49,901 nt of DNA from a virus. The stretch lies in the IMG/VR virus record IMGVR_UViG_3300027977_000050, positions 1 through 49,901 of that record. The stretch is one strand, 5' to 3'. The translations under genes were made by a program, and so were the position numbers. Positions 31,532 through 39,886 of this stretch are shown in pieces; positions within the stretch are counted from its first letter, which is position 1, and each line of letters begins with the position of its first letter. A model generated the notes under the pieces. The model was not told the origin of the DNA and searched no databases. It saw nothing but the letters and a program-made list of their open reading frames with translations.

Positions 31532-31803
31532 CACACCCCGCCTTTCTTGGATTTTAGCTTGGATATTTCCTGCAAACATCTGTTCACGCCGTACAGGGCG
31601 CCTGGAGATAGCTGGTGCTCGTTTGAGGCAAGATCAGTGCACGCTTTGTGAGCTTCTTCCAAAGCGGCATCCCGCCCATTTTGCTCTGCATAGATCAGCG
31701 CATTACTGGCATGATCGTCAAAAAAATCCGCTTTTGGCACACCATAAGCATCAAACATTTTACGAACAATGCCGATTGCTTCGCTGGATAATTCTTCACT
31801 CAT
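31531..31803 (-). CDS. Unknown protein, 90 aa
   Basis: The acidic helical product starts MSEELSSEAIGIVRKMFDAY, with a basic C-terminus (EISKLKSKKGGV). No family is recognised. ATGA and TGATG junctions link it to its neighbours. Confidence 0.58.
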   Translation of the reverse strand: MSEELSSEAIGIVRKMFDAYGVPKADFFDDHASNALIYAEQNGRDAALEEAHKACTDLASNEHQLSPGALYGVNRCLQEISKLKSKKGGV

Positions 31804-32336
31804 TTCGTTTGCTCCTTTGGTTGCGGTATTTTGGCGAGTGCGGTTTTGGCTCTATCCCATGCAGCTTCACAAATACCAGCATTGGTTGGGTATGTGTCGT
31901 CTTTAGGATTCATGTCGTCTATTAGTTGATCGAGTGCACCATACAGCTCAGCAATCACGCCGCCCTGCAAAGCCGTTGCAAGCTCAAGCGGGTCGATGTT
32001 CATGCGCTCTGCGGCGGATGTGATGGCATCATTAGCAAAGCTCATTACTTGAATGGCTTTGGTTGCTTCTGCTTCGGTGGGTTTCATCACTTTTTCTCCT
32101 TTGTGTGGATTTATGCACTCTCTACCGATCTCGCCTTGCTTCGGGTCGCATCCCAGACAAAAACATTGCTCTGGTTCGCTTGCGGGTGTTTCAGGCTCGG
32201 CAAGTGCGGCGCGGAGTTCACAAAGCGTTTTATAGTAAGAATAATCAGGGTAGCAATTCTTTAACATCATAATGCGTCCAAATCCTTCCAAAGCGGACAT
32301 TGCCTTCTCAATCGTAGCGCGTAGCTCGGGGGTCAT
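31800..32336 (-). CDS. Unknown protein, possibly two joined small proteins, 178 aa
   Basis: The N-terminal half is a helix pair followed by a Cys-rich stretch (QCFCLGCDPKQGEIGRECIN). An internal ATG at 32087 has an excellent site (AAAGGAGAAAAAGTG) and would give a 95-residue protein (KPTEAEATKAIQVMSFANDA). Both forms may be made, or two genes may have fused. No family is recognised. Confidence 0.55.
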   Translation of the reverse strand: MTPELRATIEKAMSALEGFGRIMMLKNCYPDYSYYKTLCELRAALAEPETPASEPEQCFCLGCDPKQGEIGRECINPHKGEKVMKPTEAEATKAIQVMSFANDAITSAAERMNIDPLELATALQGGVIAELYGALDQLIDDMNPKDDTYPTNAGICEAAWDRAKTALAKIPQPKEQTK

Positions 32337-32557
32337 GGGGTTTCCTCCTTATTCGTTGAGCACATTTCTGAAAATGTATAAGGAGAGCAATCCGTTAAAT
32401 AGCTAATCACGCTTTTAAGAATATCCTCCGCCATTTCCAGTTGTTTTTCTTCTGTCGCACCAAATACTATTACAGCATTTGCTGCTTTGTTGAGCTGTTT
32501 TTCAGCTTGTTTTATGTGCATATATAGATCGGCACGTCTTTCAGTTATGCTTTTCAT
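32333..32557 (-). CDS. Small helical protein, 74 aa
   Basis: The product is a helical protein (MKSITERRADLYMHIKQAEK, then QLEMAEDILKSVISYLTDC). No family is recognised. It overlaps both neighbours by 4 bases. Confidence 0.55.
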   Translation of the reverse strand: MKSITERRADLYMHIKQAEKQLNKAANAVIVFGATEEKQLEMAEDILKSVISYLTDCSPYTFSEMCSTNKEETP

Positions 32558-32931
32558 TTCTCATCCTTCCCCGCGAGCCTTGCGGCAACAGCATTGATTT
32601 GAACACGCTCAATCAGGAAATCAACATAAGGCTCGATATTAATATACCAGCGTTGCATCCATTCCTCTACGCTCACCATCTTCACGTCCAGCAGGGCAAG
32701 CTGCTCTTGATCGGATACACCGAGTTGATCTGCTGACCAGATGATGTATTCGCGCAGGTCTTCAAGAGTGTATGGCTCGTTTTTTGTTTCGTGGGGTGTG
32801 GTGTTTACCATAGAGCGCAATCCTATAATACGATCATTAAGCTGAGCGGGTGGAATGGTGTTGTTTGTTTTCTGTGCAGCAAGCAGCGTTTCGAGAACAT
32901 ATTTAATCGTTTCGTGGGGTGTGGTGGTCAT
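32554..32931 (-). CDS. Unknown protein, 125 aa
   Basis: The N-terminal 50 residues contain a small internal repetition (TTPHET at both ends). The rest is helical (LEDLREYIIWSADQLGV, then WMQRWYINIEPYVDFLIERV). Stop and start overlap as ATGA. No family is recognised. Confidence 0.55.
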   Translation of the reverse strand: MTTTPHETIKYVLETLLAAQKTNNTIPPAQLNDRIIGLRSMVNTTPHETKNEPYTLEDLREYIIWSADQLGVSDQEQLALLDVKMVSVEEWMQRWYINIEPYVDFLIERVQINAVAARLAGKDEK

Positions 32932-33101
32932 TTCTCCTGCTCCAATTCAATCGCAGCCAACGTGATAGCAAATACCCCACAATCGTCATTGTCCTTGACT
33001 ATCGCTTTCAGCATTTCCTTACAGTCTTTGATGCGCTTTTGGTCTTCAACTGACATCTCTGAAATGAAACCCTTGACCATTAGTTCTAGTGCTTTACTCA
33101 T
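32928..33101 (-). CDS. Small unknown protein, 57 aa
   Basis: A 57-codon frame with ATGA overlaps at both ends. The product (MSKALELMVKGFISEMSVED, CGVFAITLAAIELEQEK) is helical. It fills the gap exactly, which supports it. Confidence 0.5.
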   Translation of the reverse strand: MSKALELMVKGFISEMSVEDQKRIKDCKEMLKAIVKDNDDCGVFAITLAAIELEQEK

Positions 33102-33589
33102 AGCTTCACCCCATTCAAAAGTTTATCGACGAGTCCAGCGTAACCGGCGATGTCGTGCCAATTGTCTGCATAGTTTGGATCACCGTTCAAAATGCGCCCG
33201 ATCTTGTGAACAATCATCTCTAGTGACTCTTTCTGAGCATCGGACAGCCTTGCCCAACCAGGATGCGCTCGCATAACCCGCTTGAGGTTTTGAGTAATCT
33301 TTGCATGTTCATCGAATGGGTCGTAGCGGTTTCCGCGCTCGGTGAGCGTGTTGTCGACTGAGGGGGTATCATTTGATTTTTCTTGGTATTCTGCTTCGTC
33401 TATCGGCAGTGCAGTCATAGGTCTGCGCCACGCAACGATGTCATAAAAACTGTGACGGTGAACCCAATTGAAATCATGAGTTTTACCATTTTTAATTTCA
33501 CCGTTTCTTAGTATTATTTCGACAGGATGTGCAGCTTTCAATTCTTCAGGATGAGTTCCTTCACCGTTATATGTTTTCCATTCGTCCAT
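33098..33589 (-). CDS. DUF6378-like protein, 163 aa
   Basis: The C-terminal part (about residues 83-160) follows the DUF6378 pattern: GNRYDPFDEHAKITQNLKRV, then SLEMIVHKIGRILNGDPNYA and DNWHDIAGYAGLVDKLLNG. This small helical phage domain resembles MazG-type folds, so a nucleotide-related role is possible but unproved. The N-terminal part (GEIKNGKTHDFNWVHRH) is a separate beta segment. Confidence 0.65.
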   Translation of the reverse strand: MDEWKTYNGEGTHPEELKAAHPVEIILRNGEIKNGKTHDFNWVHRHSFYDIVAWRRPMTALPIDEAEYQEKSNDTPSVDNTLTERGNRYDPFDEHAKITQNLKRVMRAHPGWARLSDAQKESLEMIVHKIGRILNGDPNYADNWHDIAGYAGLVDKLLNGVKL

Positions 33590-33592
33590 AGT

Positions 33593-33703
33593 TCACTTCT
33601 CCATTCTAAAAGCTGGTTCAACGTATCGGTTTTTCTCTATCCAATATGACCAACCGTAAAAGTTGATCACTGCTAAGATGATGCACAGGGCTAGTTTAAC
33701 CAT
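33593..33703 (-). CDS. Small membrane protein, 36 aa
   Basis: ATG 33703 overlaps the upstream stop by 8 bases. The 36-residue product has one membrane helix (MVKLALCIILAVINFYGWSY) and a charged tail. It ends three bases before the next start. Confidence 0.45.
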   Translation of the reverse strand: MVKLALCIILAVINFYGWSYWIEKNRYVEPAFRMEK

Positions 33704-33926
33704 TGTAGCCCCGCCAATATCCTAGTTCAAAAGCTGCTCTCCTGACCTGATCATTATTTGAATGGTACGGCCAATTCGCAGGGTCAGGTGATTTACCTAA
33801 TCTGCGGTCATGTTCGCCCATTTTGAAACCTGATGCTGTTGCCAGCGATCTGAATCTACCAGCCACTTGGTCAACAAGAGGAGCATTATCGGCTGGCCAC
33901 AGTGCATAAGGTGTGAGAAAGATCAT
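33696..33926 (-). CDS. Unknown protein, 76 aa
   Basis: The product has ADNAPLVDQVAGRFRSLATA followed by WPYHSNNDQVRRAAFELGYW. It is soluble, with no recognised family. It overlaps the small HTH gene upstream by 4 bases, so the pair is probably coupled. Confidence 0.55.
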   Translation of the reverse strand: MIFLTPYALWPADNAPLVDQVAGRFRSLATASGFKMGEHDRRLGKSPDPANWPYHSNNDQVRRAAFELGYWRGYNG

Positions 33927-34111
33927 TGTAGCCCCTTATAAACCTTTTCAACTTTAAGATAGCTTTCGAGCAGCGGCTCTTGACCTTGTTCCCATCTGTA
34001 AAATTGGGAAAAGTGGACACCAATCATAAGTGATATTTCTTTGACGCCCTTTTCGGGATAAGCTTCACTGATCTTTTTTAACATTTTTAATGCTTTAGTA
34101 ATTCTACTCAT
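33923..34111 (-). CDS. Small Cro/YdaS-like HTH protein, repressor candidate
   Basis: The 62-residue protein has a helix-turn-helix (KEISLMIGVHFSQFYRWEQG, about residues 23-42) of the Cro/CI/YdaS type. It heads the leftward accessory operon and faces a palindromic control region (34136-34162) just upstream. Autoregulation through that site, and repression at the matching sites at 1905-1952 and 45775-45791, is a reasonable inference. CAGGAGTTACCA precedes the ATG. Confidence 0.7.
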   Translation of the reverse strand: MSRITKALKMLKKISEAYPEKGVKEISLMIGVHFSQFYRWEQGQEPLLESYLKVEKVYKGLQ

Positions 34112-34135
34112 TGGTAACTCCTGTTGTTTGTATCA

Positions 34136-34162
34136 TGCGAATCATATTCGCACACCACGAAT
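34136..34162. promoter_or_regulatory. Overlapping palindromic operators
   Basis: TGCGAAT-CAT-ATTCGCA (34136-34152) is a perfect 17-bp palindrome. ATTCG-CACACCA-CGAAT (34146-34162) overlaps it and has the same half-sites and N7 spacing as the operators near 1905 and 1936. The cluster sits 25-51 bp upstream of the HTH gene and touches the end of the polymerase gene. Confidence 0.65.
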
Positions 34163-36189
34163 CAGATTACAAGAAGTTTTTTCGATTCATTGATATAAAA
34201 ATTATAGTTAACATTATCAAAGCGAAACTGACGCGAATCATTGCAGACCGTTACTTTATAACCGGCATTTATGGCTGTTTCACGCGCTTCATATTTAGAT
34301 TTATTTTTCGTGCAGACCCGTTCATCCCATTGACCGCCTGTTTCGTTCATGACACGTTTATATTCGTGATCTGGGACATCATTGGCTTTTTTAAATTGAC
34401 CCGCTGGTCCTACGCTCGGCATACGCTTGACCAAACTCTCACCATCTGTGCTGATATAAAAACGTGTGTTGCGTTGCATAGGTTGTAAACCCCAGAGCAG
34501 GAGATCACTCCGCTTAACTTTGACAGCACACATAAAATCGAATGAGTTGATACAGTTGCGGATAAACATCTCAATATCGACACCGTGAACCATGTGGGCA
34601 ACAGCGGCACGCACGCTTACCACGTTAGAAAAGTTCTTATGCCATGACACCGGCTGCGCATCGGCAATTGAATGATGGTAATTGCATGGATCGGGAGTCC
34701 AATATGCGCCCTTGAGCTTCAATGAACCGTCAAGTGATTCGGCAATATAGTTATTCACATCCTTAATCCACATACGTTTGTAATCGGTCGATTCGAGCGT
34801 AAGCATGGTCTGGATTTCCCACATGCTACACACGCGCGCGGCTTCGGGTTCATGGTTCTTATCAATGTAATATGTCACACCATCCGTGTTAGCCTGAATA
34901 ATTCTAAGTGTTGGGACTGCGATTAATTTTTCGATCAACATGGACAAGAGTAACTGACCATTGATCGTGACCGACATGGTAAACTGTGGATCATAGAACA
35001 CGCTGTAAATACTATTCGATTTACCATACACGCCGTTGCTGGCCAGCTTGAGAGCATTAGCCTCTGGGCATTTCTTACCCTTCTCCACCTGCCAGCGTTT
35101 GCGCTCCTTGGGTAACTCTGAATAGATTTTTACGAATGGTGCACCAAGATGATGTGGGGCGAGGTTATTCTTAATGGCAATCGATGGATAAAGAGCCGCC
35201 ACATCGATGTCCCGAATGATCCAATCTCCGCCAGCTTCAATACGCTTATTTTCGACACTACCGTGGATACCGCCGACACCGTAGTGAAATTGGACACCAC
35301 CGAGATTAGCACTTAAATCAGTAAAAACACCTTTGGTCTTAATGGAAGTGAACTCATCGATAGACAACTCTTCCGCTCTGAGCACCTGTTCCGACATGTA
35401 CTCATGCACGCGCTTGAACTCAGGCGTATCGAATTTTATGTACGGAAAAATTATATTTTTGAGAGCGATGGTAGAACGTGGTGTTTGGCGCATCTTCCGC
35501 TTACCACTTGATCTATCGTAGCAGAGATCATCACCAAGCTTCTGAATGACGGTCTGTTCACCAATCTTCGTGTCGTTCCAATTAAGCACTTCAAGACCGA
35601 ACTTATCGATCATATTTATTCTGAACTGGATCGCCTCTTCACTGAACAACGTGAACCGTTTTGTCTCGGTGACATCATGTAAGTTATAAGGAATGAGCAA
35701 TTCATCTATCTGCTGTTTGGTCAATACCGTGCCATTCTCAACGGGCATATCCACAACGCTCTCAGAACGCATGTTGATCTGTAAGGACTTCAAGCCGGTT
35801 GAGCGCGCACGGTTGTCAAAGTGGTGCAATTTGAATAGGTCGATCTGTGGTGCAAAACGGTTGTCAGCCCAGATAATGTGACCGAATTTATCATTACCTT
35901 CGATGATCTCCGTCGTCTTTTGATACGCATCGATATATCCTTTGCGTGACCCGCCGTACAACATGTGACAAATCGGATAGTCATAGTTAATGTTGTTAAA
36001 TCCGATCATGGGAACTTGGCATTGCGAGAGCCAGCGGAAAAAATCCATCAACTGTACGCTATCGTCACGGAACTCAGATATTTCCCATGTTGCTTTTGTA
36101 TCGGAGCGCAACATCTCCATTGAAAATGTGAAACAGTTTGGAAAGGACTCGATGTCATAGACAATCGCATTGTCGAGAGAAAAGGTCAT
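34162..36189 (-). CDS. Family B DNA polymerase
   Basis: The 675-residue replicative polymerase candidate starts at ATG 36189; a longer GTG-started frame is less likely. Exonuclease motifs: YDIES near residue 11, GFNNINYDYP near 60, YNLHDVTETKRF near 165. Polymerase motif A: DIDVAALYPSI (about 326-336). Motif B: KLASNGVYGKSNS (about 381-393). Motif C: NTDGV (about 431), where the usual DTD is changed to NTD-G, so one metal-binding Asp is kept in an altered frame. It is the downstream gene of a leftward replication operon with SSB and nuclease. Confidence 0.88.
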   Translation of the reverse strand: MTFSLDNAIVYDIESFPNCFTFSMEMLRSDTKATWEISEFRDDSVQLMDFFRWLSQCQVPMIGFNNINYDYPICHMLYGGSRKGYIDAYQKTTEIIEGNDKFGHIIWADNRFAPQIDLFKLHHFDNRARSTGLKSLQINMRSESVVDMPVENGTVLTKQQIDELLIPYNLHDVTETKRFTLFSEEAIQFRINMIDKFGLEVLNWNDTKIGEQTVIQKLGDDLCYDRSSGKRKMRQTPRSTIALKNIIFPYIKFDTPEFKRVHEYMSEQVLRAEELSIDEFTSIKTKGVFTDLSANLGGVQFHYGVGGIHGSVENKRIEAGGDWIIRDIDVAALYPSIAIKNNLAPHHLGAPFVKIYSELPKERKRWQVEKGKKCPEANALKLASNGVYGKSNSIYSVFYDPQFTMSVTINGQLLLSMLIEKLIAVPTLRIIQANTDGVTYYIDKNHEPEAARVCSMWEIQTMLTLESTDYKRMWIKDVNNYIAESLDGSLKLKGAYWTPDPCNYHHSIADAQPVSWHKNFSNVVSVRAAVAHMVHGVDIEMFIRNCINSFDFMCAVKVKRSDLLLWGLQPMQRNTRFYISTDGESLVKRMPSVGPAGQFKKANDVPDHEYKRVMNETGGQWDERVCTKNKSKYEARETAINAGYKVTVCNDSRQFRFDNVNYNFYINESKKLLVI

Positions 36190-36258
36190 TTTACACCGAG
36201 GATAGATAAAAGAATGGCAGACGTTATACACGCGGTCTGCCAGCGCGCTGCGATCTCC

Positions 36259-37236
36259 CTAGCGTTGAGGCAAGGGTGGTATTCCGTTAGTAGGGTATGA
36301 AGTCACACCTGGCACAGTACCACCTTGCATCTGGGGCACGGGTGGTTGCTGGTACACCGCAGGTGCAGCAGGTTGGGTAAACCCCTGCTGCGGTACACCC
36401 GTTACATTCTGCACAAAGTCATGTGCAGGTGCAGGGAGTTGCGGCTGTGGAGCCATCATCGGAGCAGGAGCGTATTGCTGCTGCGGCTGTGGAGCCATCA
36501 TCGGAGCAGGAGCGTATTGCTGCTGCGGCTGTGGAGCCATCATCGGAGCAGGAGCGTATTGCTGCTGCGGCTGTGGAGCCATCATCGGCATTTGAACACC
36601 AGCAGGAGCCGATGAAGCAGGGATAGATGATGCACCTTGTGGTAATTGATACGTCTTACCGCCGAACAAATCGTTCGGATTACTCATACCAACATAGTTG
36701 ATCTCAGTACCATAACCAACCAGCTCGAAACCGTTCGGGTTGATATAGAGACCACCGTCGCTCGTGTTGTGCGGTTTGATCGTCACATTGGCCACAACGT
36801 AATCGCCGCACTTCAATTCATGTTCTGCGAGTTGACGGTATGCACCATTCTCGTATTTATGAACCGATGGCATAAATGCCTCAGTAGCGATAGTGATGAC
36901 GTAGTGTCCAGGATAACCCTCACGTTGGTTATAAGGTATTTTACTACCCTTTGGTGTTTGAGGTGAATCACCGTCTACATATTTCCAAGAGTAGTCTGGT
37001 GGATAAACACCTTGAGCAATTTCCGGATGGAGCAAGCTTGCCTCACGAACCAATAATGGCCAGACATTTTGCATGAACTGGTCTTTAGGGATCGCAATCT
37101 TACAACGCCATTCAGAGACTTCTTTACCATCCTTGAGAATAGGTTGCTTGGTTTTCATGTTGGTTTTCGTTTCAGTGCGCAACGGATGCCCACCAACAAT
37201 ACGACCAACAGGTAATAAGACTTTTTCGATTGTCAT
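36259..37236 (-). CDS. Single-strand DNA-binding-like protein with PQ-rich tail
   Basis: The N-terminal 200 residues resemble phage DUF2815-type ssDNA-binding proteins: EWRCKIAIPKDQFMQNVWPL, then VANVTIKPHNTSDGGLYINP and NGFELVGYG. Residues about 205-275 form a disordered tail with three to four copies of a 14-residue PMMAPQPQQQYAPA unit. The end is Gln/Pro-rich without the acidic tip typical of bacterial SSB. Place between polymerase and nuclease genes supports a replication or recombination role. Confidence 0.75.
   Translation of the reverse strand: MTIEKVLLPVGRIVGGHPLRTETKTNMKTKQPILKDGKEVSEWRCKIAIPKDQFMQNVWPLLVREASLLHPEIAQGVYPPDYSWKYVDGDSPQTPKGSKIPYNQREGYPGHYVITIATEAFMPSVHKYENGAYRQLAEHELKCGDYVVANVTIKPHNTSDGGLYINPNGFELVGYGTEINYVGMSNPNDLFGGKTYQLPQGASSIPASSAPAGVQMPMMAPQPQQQYAPAPMMAPQPQQQYAPAPMMAPQPQQQYAPAPMMAPQPQLPAPAHDFVQNVTGVPQQGFTQPAAPAVYQQPPVPQMQGGTVPGVTSYPTNGIPPLPQR
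36443..36588 (-). repeat. 42-bp tandem repeat in the SSB-like gene
   Basis: Three full 42-bp units start at 36443, 36485 and 36527, and a fourth partial unit starts at 36569. They are nearly identical at DNA level, which implies recent expansion. They encode the 14-residue PQ-rich unit. Confidence 0.85.
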
Positions 37237-37241
37237 TTTAT

Positions 37242-38315
37242 TTAACCTTTCTTTCCGAAGAGTTTTTCAGCGTTTTTAGAAGCGTCCATACGGACTATTT
37301 TGACACCCTTGTTACGCCGTTCACAAAGAGCATCAATGTTCACACCAAGCTTCTTAGCCTGAGTAGGAGTTACGAGTTGTAATTTACTTAAATCTACACC
37401 TGTCATCAATTTTAACACATCAGGTGTGAGACCTTCTTTCCATTCCAGATTACCTAGTTCAGCGGCCAACCCGAAACCTTTTATCACTTGACCTTGTTTC
37501 AAACGCAACAATGCTAAATCGGTATACGCATCGATACTTTCTTTGAGCACTTTTGATGCGCGCTCCATATTGTTTATCATCTCAGCAAGGATGTCGTTGT
37601 CGATCTCATTATCGTAAACCGATTCACTCACATCGATCGAGTTGGCGATAGCGATTTGAGCAGCCGGACATTGTGTCCTTGAGGGGCATTTGTAACAGTG
37701 TTCACTCGTGTTCAATTTGTCGGATGGATTATCCAACGCATTAATCATATCATCACATAGGGCTTTCATCATTTCTGAATCAATGCACCATTCACGAACA
37801 TAACCGTCTGGGTGATAAGGTCTTGGTTGAAAAATACGGAACACTATTTTCTTAGGCCATACGCCGATCAACTTGATCATAGAATAAGCATGACTGACCA
37901 AAGTCCAGTTTTCTTTCGGGCTCACAATCTTCCAACCGTACTTGAAATCATCAACATACAGAATGTTGTTCTGCCAGAGGATGTGGTCAGCACGTCCACC
38001 AACTCTCCACTGTCCATTTAGATCACTGTGGCTCGTATCATGCTCCACGTGACCACCTTGACCTTGGATAGCTTCGAGAAATGCCTGAGCGTGCTCAACC
38101 ATGCTCGGAGTGATATAGACACCGTTAGGAGCTTTACGATCAACATGCTCCTCTGCTGTCATTACACCTTTAAACACCTGTTCAATCATCCAGTGAACAG
38201 CATTACCCTCATCTCTGACTTGGTTATCTTCGTCAACGGACGGTACGCCACCCATCAAACGTGAACCGTTACATACCATAAAACGTGATAATGCTGTCGC
38301 TGTAATGTTGAACAT
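37242..38315 (-). CDS. Cas4/RecB-like nuclease (DUF2800-like)
   Basis: The 357-residue product has SRFMVCNGSRLMGGVP and DEGNAVHW near the start. GRADHILWQNNILYVDDFKY follows, with the PD-(D/E)XK-type Asp...(D)-X-Lys motif. Then comes a Cys cluster (HCYKCPSRTQCPA) which, with an upstream Cys, could bind an Fe-S cluster as in Cas4/AddB. Phage DUF2800 proteins of this type act in recombination or end processing. It ends four bases before the SSB-like start. Confidence 0.78.
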   Translation of the reverse strand: MFNITATALSRFMVCNGSRLMGGVPSVDEDNQVRDEGNAVHWMIEQVFKGVMTAEEHVDRKAPNGVYITPSMVEHAQAFLEAIQGQGGHVEHDTSHSDLNGQWRVGGRADHILWQNNILYVDDFKYGWKIVSPKENWTLVSHAYSMIKLIGVWPKKIVFRIFQPRPYHPDGYVREWCIDSEMMKALCDDMINALDNPSDKLNTSEHCYKCPSRTQCPAAQIAIANSIDVSESVYDNEIDNDILAEMINNMERASKVLKESIDAYTDLALLRLKQGQVIKGFGLAAELGNLEWKEGLTPDVLKLMTGVDLSKLQLVTPTQAKKLGVNIDALCERRNKGVKIVRMDASKNAEKLFGKKG

Positions 38316-38968
38316 TAGAGACCTGCTTCAATTAGGGTTTGATAGATGGTGTTGCAAACATCAGGACGTGCAGCGTAATCAACAAGGCTCACACCTTGCA
38401 GACCAAATTGACCATTGACCCATGCGATCAACTTTTGAACGTATTCTTGGTTGATCTTGCCGGTCTGCATACCTGTTTGAATTTTTACTATGATGTCATT
38501 CAAACCATACTGTGCAGATTTAGCTGCAATCGGCTGTGGAGCAAACTGTGGAGCGGCAACAGGGACAGGAGCAAACTGTGGAACAGCAGGGTTCACAATC
38601 TCATTAGTGTCTACAGCTTCAAATGCCGCTGCTGGTGTGAATTGTAAACCTTGTGCTTGTGACGGATTGAACACCGCACCGCGCAGTTCAGCTTTCACTC
38701 GGTCGAACTCAACATCGTCAACACCACGACGGCGCGTCCATGATCCGTCTGCTTTCATCTTCTTGTTTGAAGAATGAATGCGTGCGTCCCAAGGTAAACC
38801 ATCTTTATCAAGTTGACCGGTCACATCAATTTCTTCGTCTTCAACAAAAGTCAATTCTGGTTGTGGAAACTGATACTCCTGTGCCGCTGCTAACTTTGTA
38901 GTCAGCTTCTCTACAATGCTCTGTACTTCTTCAATCGTAGCGTCTTTAATCGTAATATCGAACTTCAT
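38315..38968 (-). CDS. Unknown replication-region protein, 217 aa
   Basis: The middle contains LDKDGLPWDARIHSSNKKMK, ADGSWTRRRGV, a pattern seen in many phage proteins next to SSB and nuclease genes. The N-terminal 35 residues are helical, and a PQ/Ala-rich linker (about 128-150) leads to a helical C-terminus. Function is unknown. It is the first gene of the leftward replication operon. Confidence 0.65.
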   Translation of the reverse strand: MKFDITIKDATIEEVQSIVEKLTTKLAAAQEYQFPQPELTFVEDEEIDVTGQLDKDGLPWDARIHSSNKKMKADGSWTRRRGVDDVEFDRVKAELRGAVFNPSQAQGLQFTPAAAFEAVDTNEIVNPAVPQFAPVPVAAPQFAPQPIAAKSAQYGLNDIIVKIQTGMQTGKINQEYVQKLIAWVNGQFGLQGVSLVDYAARPDVCNTIYQTLIEAGL

Positions 38969-38985
38969 GTTTTATCCTTTCAGGG

Positions 38986-39014
38986 TTGACAACTTACGAA
39001 TAATTCTTTACACC
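38986..39014 (+). promoter_or_regulatory. Rightward promoter for the clamp-like gene
   Basis: A consensus TTGACA (38986-38991), 17 bases and TACACC (39009-39014, a weak -10) precede ATG 39042. The spacer contains CGAAT-A-ATTCT, half-sites like those of the proposed operator but with different spacing. Confidence 0.45.
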
Positions 39015-39041
39015 AGTGATAAATTAAACGCAAGGGGTAAA

Positions 39042-39674
39042 ATGACAAATTTCACGATAAAATGCGAAACATTCGTCCGGCTTGCTAACGTGTGTTCATT
39101 CTTTTCACCGTTAATCGATGAGGAAACAAAGAACATTATCAATGTGATAAGGCTGGAAAATACCAATGGTAATCTCATTGCGATTGTGACGAATAAGGCA
39201 GTCGCTTGCATCGAGCGAATCGGTGAAACAAAATTACCCAATGGTCACTGTGATGTAAAGTTAGAACCCGATCTTCTCGTTAAATTGAAGCAAGAATCAT
39301 TGTACGGTTCAACACTTACCATAACAACCATCCCAGAACTTGCAACATCTAACGCTATGACAAGTATGGGTATGCAATTACCCTCATGTTGCGCGTGGCA
39401 CACTGATTCGCCGTTGAACAAGTGGCGCGATTGGGGCGTTGAAAACCCTGTACAAAGTGTCGGTAGTATGTATTGGGACGTTGATGAAGTTGAAATTTTA
39501 TTGCGCGCCAGCCCGACAGGAAAAGTTGTATTCCCAGAGTTTATTGACGTTGATAAACCTGTTACACTGCGTGATCGTTATTCACCTGATTGGGTTGGAC
39601 TATTTATTCCTAAACCTAATGTTGGCGACATCGTAAAACAAAAAGCTGAACTTCCTTCTTGGTGGAGAAAATAA
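39042..39674 (+). CDS. Unknown protein, clamp-like fold possible, 210 aa
   Basis: The frame opens at 38916, but ATG 39042 behind GCAAGGGGTAAA is the likely start. The N-terminal half has the strand-helix pattern of sliding-clamp-type domains (FVRLANVCSFFSP, then NGNLIAIVTNKAVACIERIG). The C-terminus has VTLRDRYSPDWVGLFIPKP. A DNA clamp role beside the polymerase is only suggestive. The next gene starts on its stop codon. Confidence 0.55.
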   Translation: MTNFTIKCETFVRLANVCSFFSPLIDEETKNIINVIRLENTNGNLIAIVTNKAVACIERIGETKLPNGHCDVKLEPDLLVKLKQESLYGSTLTITTIPELATSNAMTSMGMQLPSCCAWHTDSPLNKWRDWGVENPVQSVGSMYWDVDEVEILLRASPTGKVVFPEFIDVDKPVTLRDRYSPDWVGLFIPKPNVGDIVKQKAELPSWWRK

Positions 39675-39886
39675 TGACCTGTCGCGGCTGTGAGTATCTC
39701 GACGTGCCGCTCGATAAGATCGGCAGACGAATACCTAAGACCAATTTTATGTATGGATGTAAAGCACCGATTCCTGCGCCAGACTATCCATCATGCGTTC
39801 GTCTGCGAATCACCGAATCAATGAAGTGCCACATGTCACCCGATGACGGTAAAAATTGTCCAAGCTTCAAGAGCATCATTAAATGA
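39674..39886 (+). CDS. Small Cys-rich zinc-binding-like protein, 70 aa
   Basis: ATG 39674 overlaps the upstream stop (TAATG). Cysteines occur as CRGCEYLD, YGCKAP, YPSCVRL, KCHMSP and NCPSF, consistent with a small zinc-binding protein. The end overlaps the helicase start by 4 bases. No family is recognised. Confidence 0.6.
   Translation: MTCRGCEYLDVPLDKIGRRIPKTNFMYGCKAPIPAPDYPSCVRLRITESMKCHMSPDDGKNCPSFKSIIK

Noticed and set aside
36325-36626. Plus-strand open frames with VEPSSEQERIAAAA or RLWSHHRSRSVLL repeats
   Set aside because: They mirror the 42-bp repeat of the SSB-like gene on the other strand, with no ribosome binding site or context.
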